In this document: positions 6,585 through 8,544 of the stretch, in pieces | How the letters are laid out: each line of letters begins with the position of its first letter | How positions within the stretch are numbered: the stretch's first letter is position 1 | From: an uncultured Collinsella sp. | GTDB lineage: Bacteria; Actinomycetota; Coriobacteriia; Coriobacteriales; Coriobacteriaceae | Assembly (NCBI GenBank): GCA_938023905.1 | Contig: CALJCO010000001.1 | Location: forward strand, 1 to 8,544 | Direction of reading: 5' to 3' | Length of the DNA stretch: 8,544 bases | Notes under the pieces: model-generated | Seen by the model: the letters and a program-made list of their open reading frames with translations, nothing else | The model's database searches: none | What the model was told of the DNA's origin: nothing | Translations under genes and position numbers: made by a program

Positions 6585-7103
6585 TTACGCCTCGATGCGA
6601 CGATACGTCACGAACTCATAATCGACACCCTCGTCGCCCTCACCGGTGGCAATCGTGGCAACCCCGTCGCGCCGCGCAACTACCCACGCAGGGTCGGCAT
6701 CCAAATTGGGAAAATACGTATCCACGGGATGGACACAGTGGTTATGCGTGACCTCAGCCTCCACGCAGTACGGCAAAAACTGCCGATACACCTCGCCGCC
6801 ACCGATCACCCACGCAACGGGCTCATCGGCTACCGCGGCGAGCGCTTCGTCGATGCTATGCACCACGTCAACGCCCTCGGGTGCGAAGTTATCGTCGCGC
6901 GTGAGCACGATATTGCGACGGTTCTTGAGCGGACGCCCGCCGGGAAAGCTCAGCAGGGTCTTGCGCCCCATAATGACCGGACACCCCTTGGTGCACGCCA
7001 CAAAATGGCGCATGTCAGCACGATTGGACACGACCATATCGCCCTCGCACCCAATACCCCAGTCATTACATACGGCGACAATAGCAGAAAGCTTACACGT
7101 CAT
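6585..7103 (-). CDS. folA: Dihydrofolate reductase
   Basis: DHFR reduces dihydrofolate to tetrahydrofolate with NADPH, regenerating the cofactor oxidised by thymidylate synthase, and is the trimethoprim target. The 172-aa product shows LSAIVAVCNDWGIG (5-18), the likely catalytic acid D30 in NRADMRHF, the NADPH-binding PVIMGRKT (42-49), GGRPLKNRRNIVLTR (55-69) and VIGGGEVYRQFLP (99-111). Length is ordinary. The usual tryptophan and Leu-Pro of the Met20 loop (LPWxLPxD in most bacteria) are replaced by DMVVSNRAD. The ATG at 7103 has AGGTGG 5 nt upstream; the in-frame GTG at 7112 falls within that ribosome binding site and is unlikely. The start lies 9 nt after the thyA stop, so the two are almost certainly co-transcribed. 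The reading frame is intact although the upstream thyA is broken. Confidence 0.95.
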   Translation of the reverse strand: MTCKLSAIVAVCNDWGIGCEGDMVVSNRADMRHFVACTKGCPVIMGRKTLLSFPGGRPLKNRRNIVLTRDDNFAPEGVDVVHSIDEALAAVADEPVAWVIGGGEVYRQFLPYCVEAEVTHNHCVHPVDTYFPNLDADPAWVVARRDGVATIATGEGDEGVDYEFVTYRRIEA

Positions 7104-7112
7104 GAGCGCCAC

Positions 7113-7950
7113 CTACACCGCAATGGGAATGTTCTTGACCTGCGGGCCGTGCTCATAGCCCTCCACGATCAGGTCGTCGGTCGTAAACGCATAGAAATCG
7201 TGCACATCGGGGTTAAGCGTTACCTTAGGCGCGGCAAACTGCGGACGCTCGATAAGCTCGCGGACGATATCGACATGACGGTCGTAAATGTGGGCATCGG
7301 CAATCACATGCAGCAACTCGCCGGGAATCATATCGACGGACTGCGCGACCATCATCAGCAAGATGGCATACTGGCACACGTTCCAGTTGTTTGCGGCCAA
7401 AATGTCCTGGCTGCGCTGGTTGAGAATCATGTTGAGTGTGGGCTTGTCGTCCTGTGGACGCTGCGTGACGTTATAGGTCACGCTGTACGCGCACGGATAC
7501 AGGTGCATCTCGGACAGGTCGCTAAACACGTAGGTATTCGTCATAATGCGGCGTATGCTTCAGGTCATACAGCACGCGGTCCATCTGGTCAAAGTCACCC
7601 TCGGGATAATGGCTCTTCTGCCCAATCTGGTAGCCGTAAGCCTTGCCGATGGAGCCGGTCTCGTCGGCCCACTCATCCCAAATATGGCTGTTGAGGTCAT
7701 GCACGTTATTGGACTTCTTTTGATAGATCCATTGGATCTCATCCATGGCAGATTTGAGGGCCGTACGACGCAGGGTAAGCGCGGGAAACTCCTCACGCAG
7801 GTCGTAGCGTGCCGTGACACCAAAGTTTTTAATGGTATAGGCAGGGGTGCCATCCTCCCACACCGGACGGACCTTTTGGCCCTCGGTGGTGGTGCCATGG
7901 TCCAGAATATCGCGGCACATGGTTACAAACTGTTGATCAGCCTTGCTCAT
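7113..7950 (-). pseudogene. thyA: Thymidylate synthase, frameshifted
   Basis: ThyA methylates dUMP to dTMP using methylene-tetrahydrofolate. The gene is in two frames. The N-terminal part (start 7950, AGGAGGG just upstream) encodes about 134 residues (MSKADQQFVTMCRDILDHG to YDLKHTP) and then runs off-frame to a TAG at 7522-7524. The C-terminal part, open from 7559 and in correct sequence from about 7553, encodes RRIMTNTYVFSDLSEMHLYPCAYS (catalytic Cys in YPCAYS), the dUMP-binding NQRSQD, NNWNVCQYA and DAHIYDRH, and ends normally in PIAV. Together the parts total about 280 residues, typical for the family. The junction near 7549-7553 lacks the residues that normally come just before the Arg-Arg phosphate-binding pair. 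A programmed shift would not restore them, and no slippery sequence is seen. A sequencing or assembly error is the main alternative. dfrA follows after 9 nt. Confidence 0.9.
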
Positions 7951-7984
7951 TGACCCTCCTGTCAGTCGCCTACAAGCGAGATTC

Positions 7985-7990
7985 ATTGTA
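7985..7990 (-). promoter_or_regulatory. Probable -10 box of thyA-dfrA
   Basis: On the minus strand TACAAT (5/6 match to the -10 consensus) lies about 35 nt before the thyA start, in the only gap between ffh and thyA. No good -35 box is at the right distance (TGTGGG at 17 bp). This is the best candidate promoter for the thyA-dfrA transcript. Confidence 0.4.
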
Positions 7991-8026
7991 GCCCAGACGC
8001 ACGCGGCCCCACAGCCCAAACATAAG

Positions 8027-8057
8027 CCCTCATTTTCTGGCCTATGCCAGATAAGGG
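8027..8057 (-). other. Hairpin upstream of the thyA promoter
   Basis: On the minus strand CCCTTAT then CTGGC pairs with GCCAG then A plus TGAGGG, about 12 bp with a 3-nt AAA bulge and an ATAG loop. It lies between the ffh terminator and the thyA -10 box and is not followed by a U-tract. It could be a second weak terminator or a protein-binding palindrome. The rest of 7991-8145 is GC-rich with nothing else recognisable, including no SRP RNA core motif. Confidence 0.35.
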
Positions 8058-8145
8058 CCACGGGGGCTGCGGCTGCCACTAACGGCACGGCACCGCGAGC
8101 TCGGGGCGCGACGCTGAGCGCAACCCCACGGTCAAGGCCAACAAC

Positions 8146-8177
8146 AAAGGCCACCCGGTAGCTTCCGGGTGGCCTTT
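8146..8177 (-). terminator. Intrinsic terminator of ffh
   Basis: A perfect 13-bp inverted repeat (8146-8158 and 8165-8177) encloses a 6-nt loop, 25 nt after the ffh stop codon. On the minus strand it ends in CCTTTGTTGTT, a modest U-rich tail. It insulates ffh from thyA. Confidence 0.85.
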
Positions 8178-8202
8178 GCCATATCAAGCTGGAATTACAG
8201 CC

Positions 8203-8544
8203 CTATTTCTTATTACGCATCTGCGCTTCCATCTGACGCAGCAGCTCCATATCGGACTTGGGGCCGCCCGTTCCCAGACCACCCATGCCGCCCAGACCCA
8301 TGGCATCCAGACCGGGAATATTGGGCATGCGCATCTTTTTGCCCTTCTTGCCTTTTTTGCCCTTCTTGCCGCCGGCCTGTGCCTGATTGGCCATCGTGCG
8401 CATGCGGCCCATCATCTTATTCATCTCGCCCCACTGCTTCATAAGGCTATTGACCTCAGTGGGGGTCACGCCGGCGCCCTTGGCGATGCGGGCGCGACGC
8501 TGACCGTTGATGATGGAGGGACGAAGGCGCTCCTCCTTGGTCAT
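8203..8544 (-). CDS. ffh: Signal recognition particle protein Ffh, C-terminal part
   Basis: Ffh (SRP54) binds the 4.5S-type SRP RNA and the signal sequences of nascent membrane proteins and delivers ribosomes to FtsY. Only the last 113 codons are in the window; the gene continues past 8544, so the NG GTPase domain and true start are not visible and the first Met here is internal. The segment is the M domain: the RNA-binding helix-turn-helix PSIINGQRRARIAKGAG (9-25), a methionine-rich stretch QWGEMNKMMGRMRTMA (37-52) that forms part of the signal-peptide groove, then a lysine-rich GKKGKKGKKGKK tract (59-70) and a Gly/Met-rich tail. The lysine tract is a short tandem repeat at DNA level (8335-8370). 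The stop is TAG at 8203-8205, followed by a strong terminator. Confidence 0.95.
   Translation of the reverse strand: MTKEERLRPSIINGQRRARIAKGAGVTPTEVNSLMKQWGEMNKMMGRMRTMANQAQAGGKKGKKGKKGKKMRMPNIPGLDAMGLGGMGGLGTGGPKSDMELLRQMEAQMRNKK

Noticed and set aside
5585..6751. A 388-codon open frame on the plus strand across the methyltransferase and dfrA genes
   Set aside because: It is antisense to two genes with clear motifs. Its composition (rich in His, Arg and Ala) is typical of a shadow frame in GC-rich DNA, and no domain is recognisable.
7522..7562. Programmed ribosomal frameshift in thyA
   Set aside because: No slippery sequence is apparent, and a +1 shift would still omit residues normally present before the Arg-Arg pair. 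A small deletion explains the junction better.
8058..8145. A structured RNA (for example SRP RNA) between ffh and thyA
   Set aside because: The region is GC-rich but lacks the conserved SRP RNA core and any tRNA-like fold.

Overview
The window looks like chromosomal core sequence from a GC-rich Gram-positive bacterium. The style of the FtsH, Ffh, DHFR and SpoU-type proteins suggests Coriobacteriia, possibly Collinsella. That placement is an impression from protein style and was not tested by a search. Most genes lie on the minus strand; the only plus-strand gene is the corrinoid adenosyltransferase gene near 2.6-3.05 kb.

Left part (1-2567): a small DUF523 (TudS-type) gene lies just downstream of the AAA+ membrane protease gene ftsH. 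A perfect 13-bp intrinsic terminator separates them and ends almost at the DUF523 ribosome binding site. ftsH is divergent from a btuR/cobO-type corrinoid adenosyltransferase gene across a 77-bp gap. That gap holds a plausible btuR promoter, whose -35 box lies inside the ftsH start region, and a leader hairpin. The first 45 bases hold nothing I can support.

Middle (3050-4100): a compact, visibly more AT-rich mobile element sits between two convergent genes, btuR (+) and a MATE transporter gene (-). It encodes a REP-associated tyrosine transposase (RAYT, HUH/Y1 family). It is bounded by inverted arrays of a 27-nt repeat that always begins with CTAG, two copies on the left and three on the right. 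The outermost CTAG at each end supplies the TAG stop codon of the flanking host gene. Removing the element while keeping one CTAG would leave the two genes sharing a single palindromic CTAG as both stop codons. This is the most distinctive structure in the window.

Right part (4097-8544): reading leftward on the minus strand come the end of ffh (SRP54, cut by the window edge), a strong terminator, a thyA pseudogene, dfrA/folA, a SpoU/TrmH-family RNA 2'-O-methyltransferase gene and the MATE transporter gene. thyA and dfrA form the usual thymidylate/folate pair with a 9-nt gap. thyA is split by a frameshift whose junction fits an 11-nt deletion between two CGCCG repeats, removing the segment just before the conserved Arg-Arg motif. 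If real, the strain would lack this thymidylate synthase while keeping dihydrofolate reductase.

I see no tRNA, rRNA, CRISPR array, prophage or obvious multi-gene defence system. The new-looking material is the RAYT/CTAG-repeat element and the thyA lesion.
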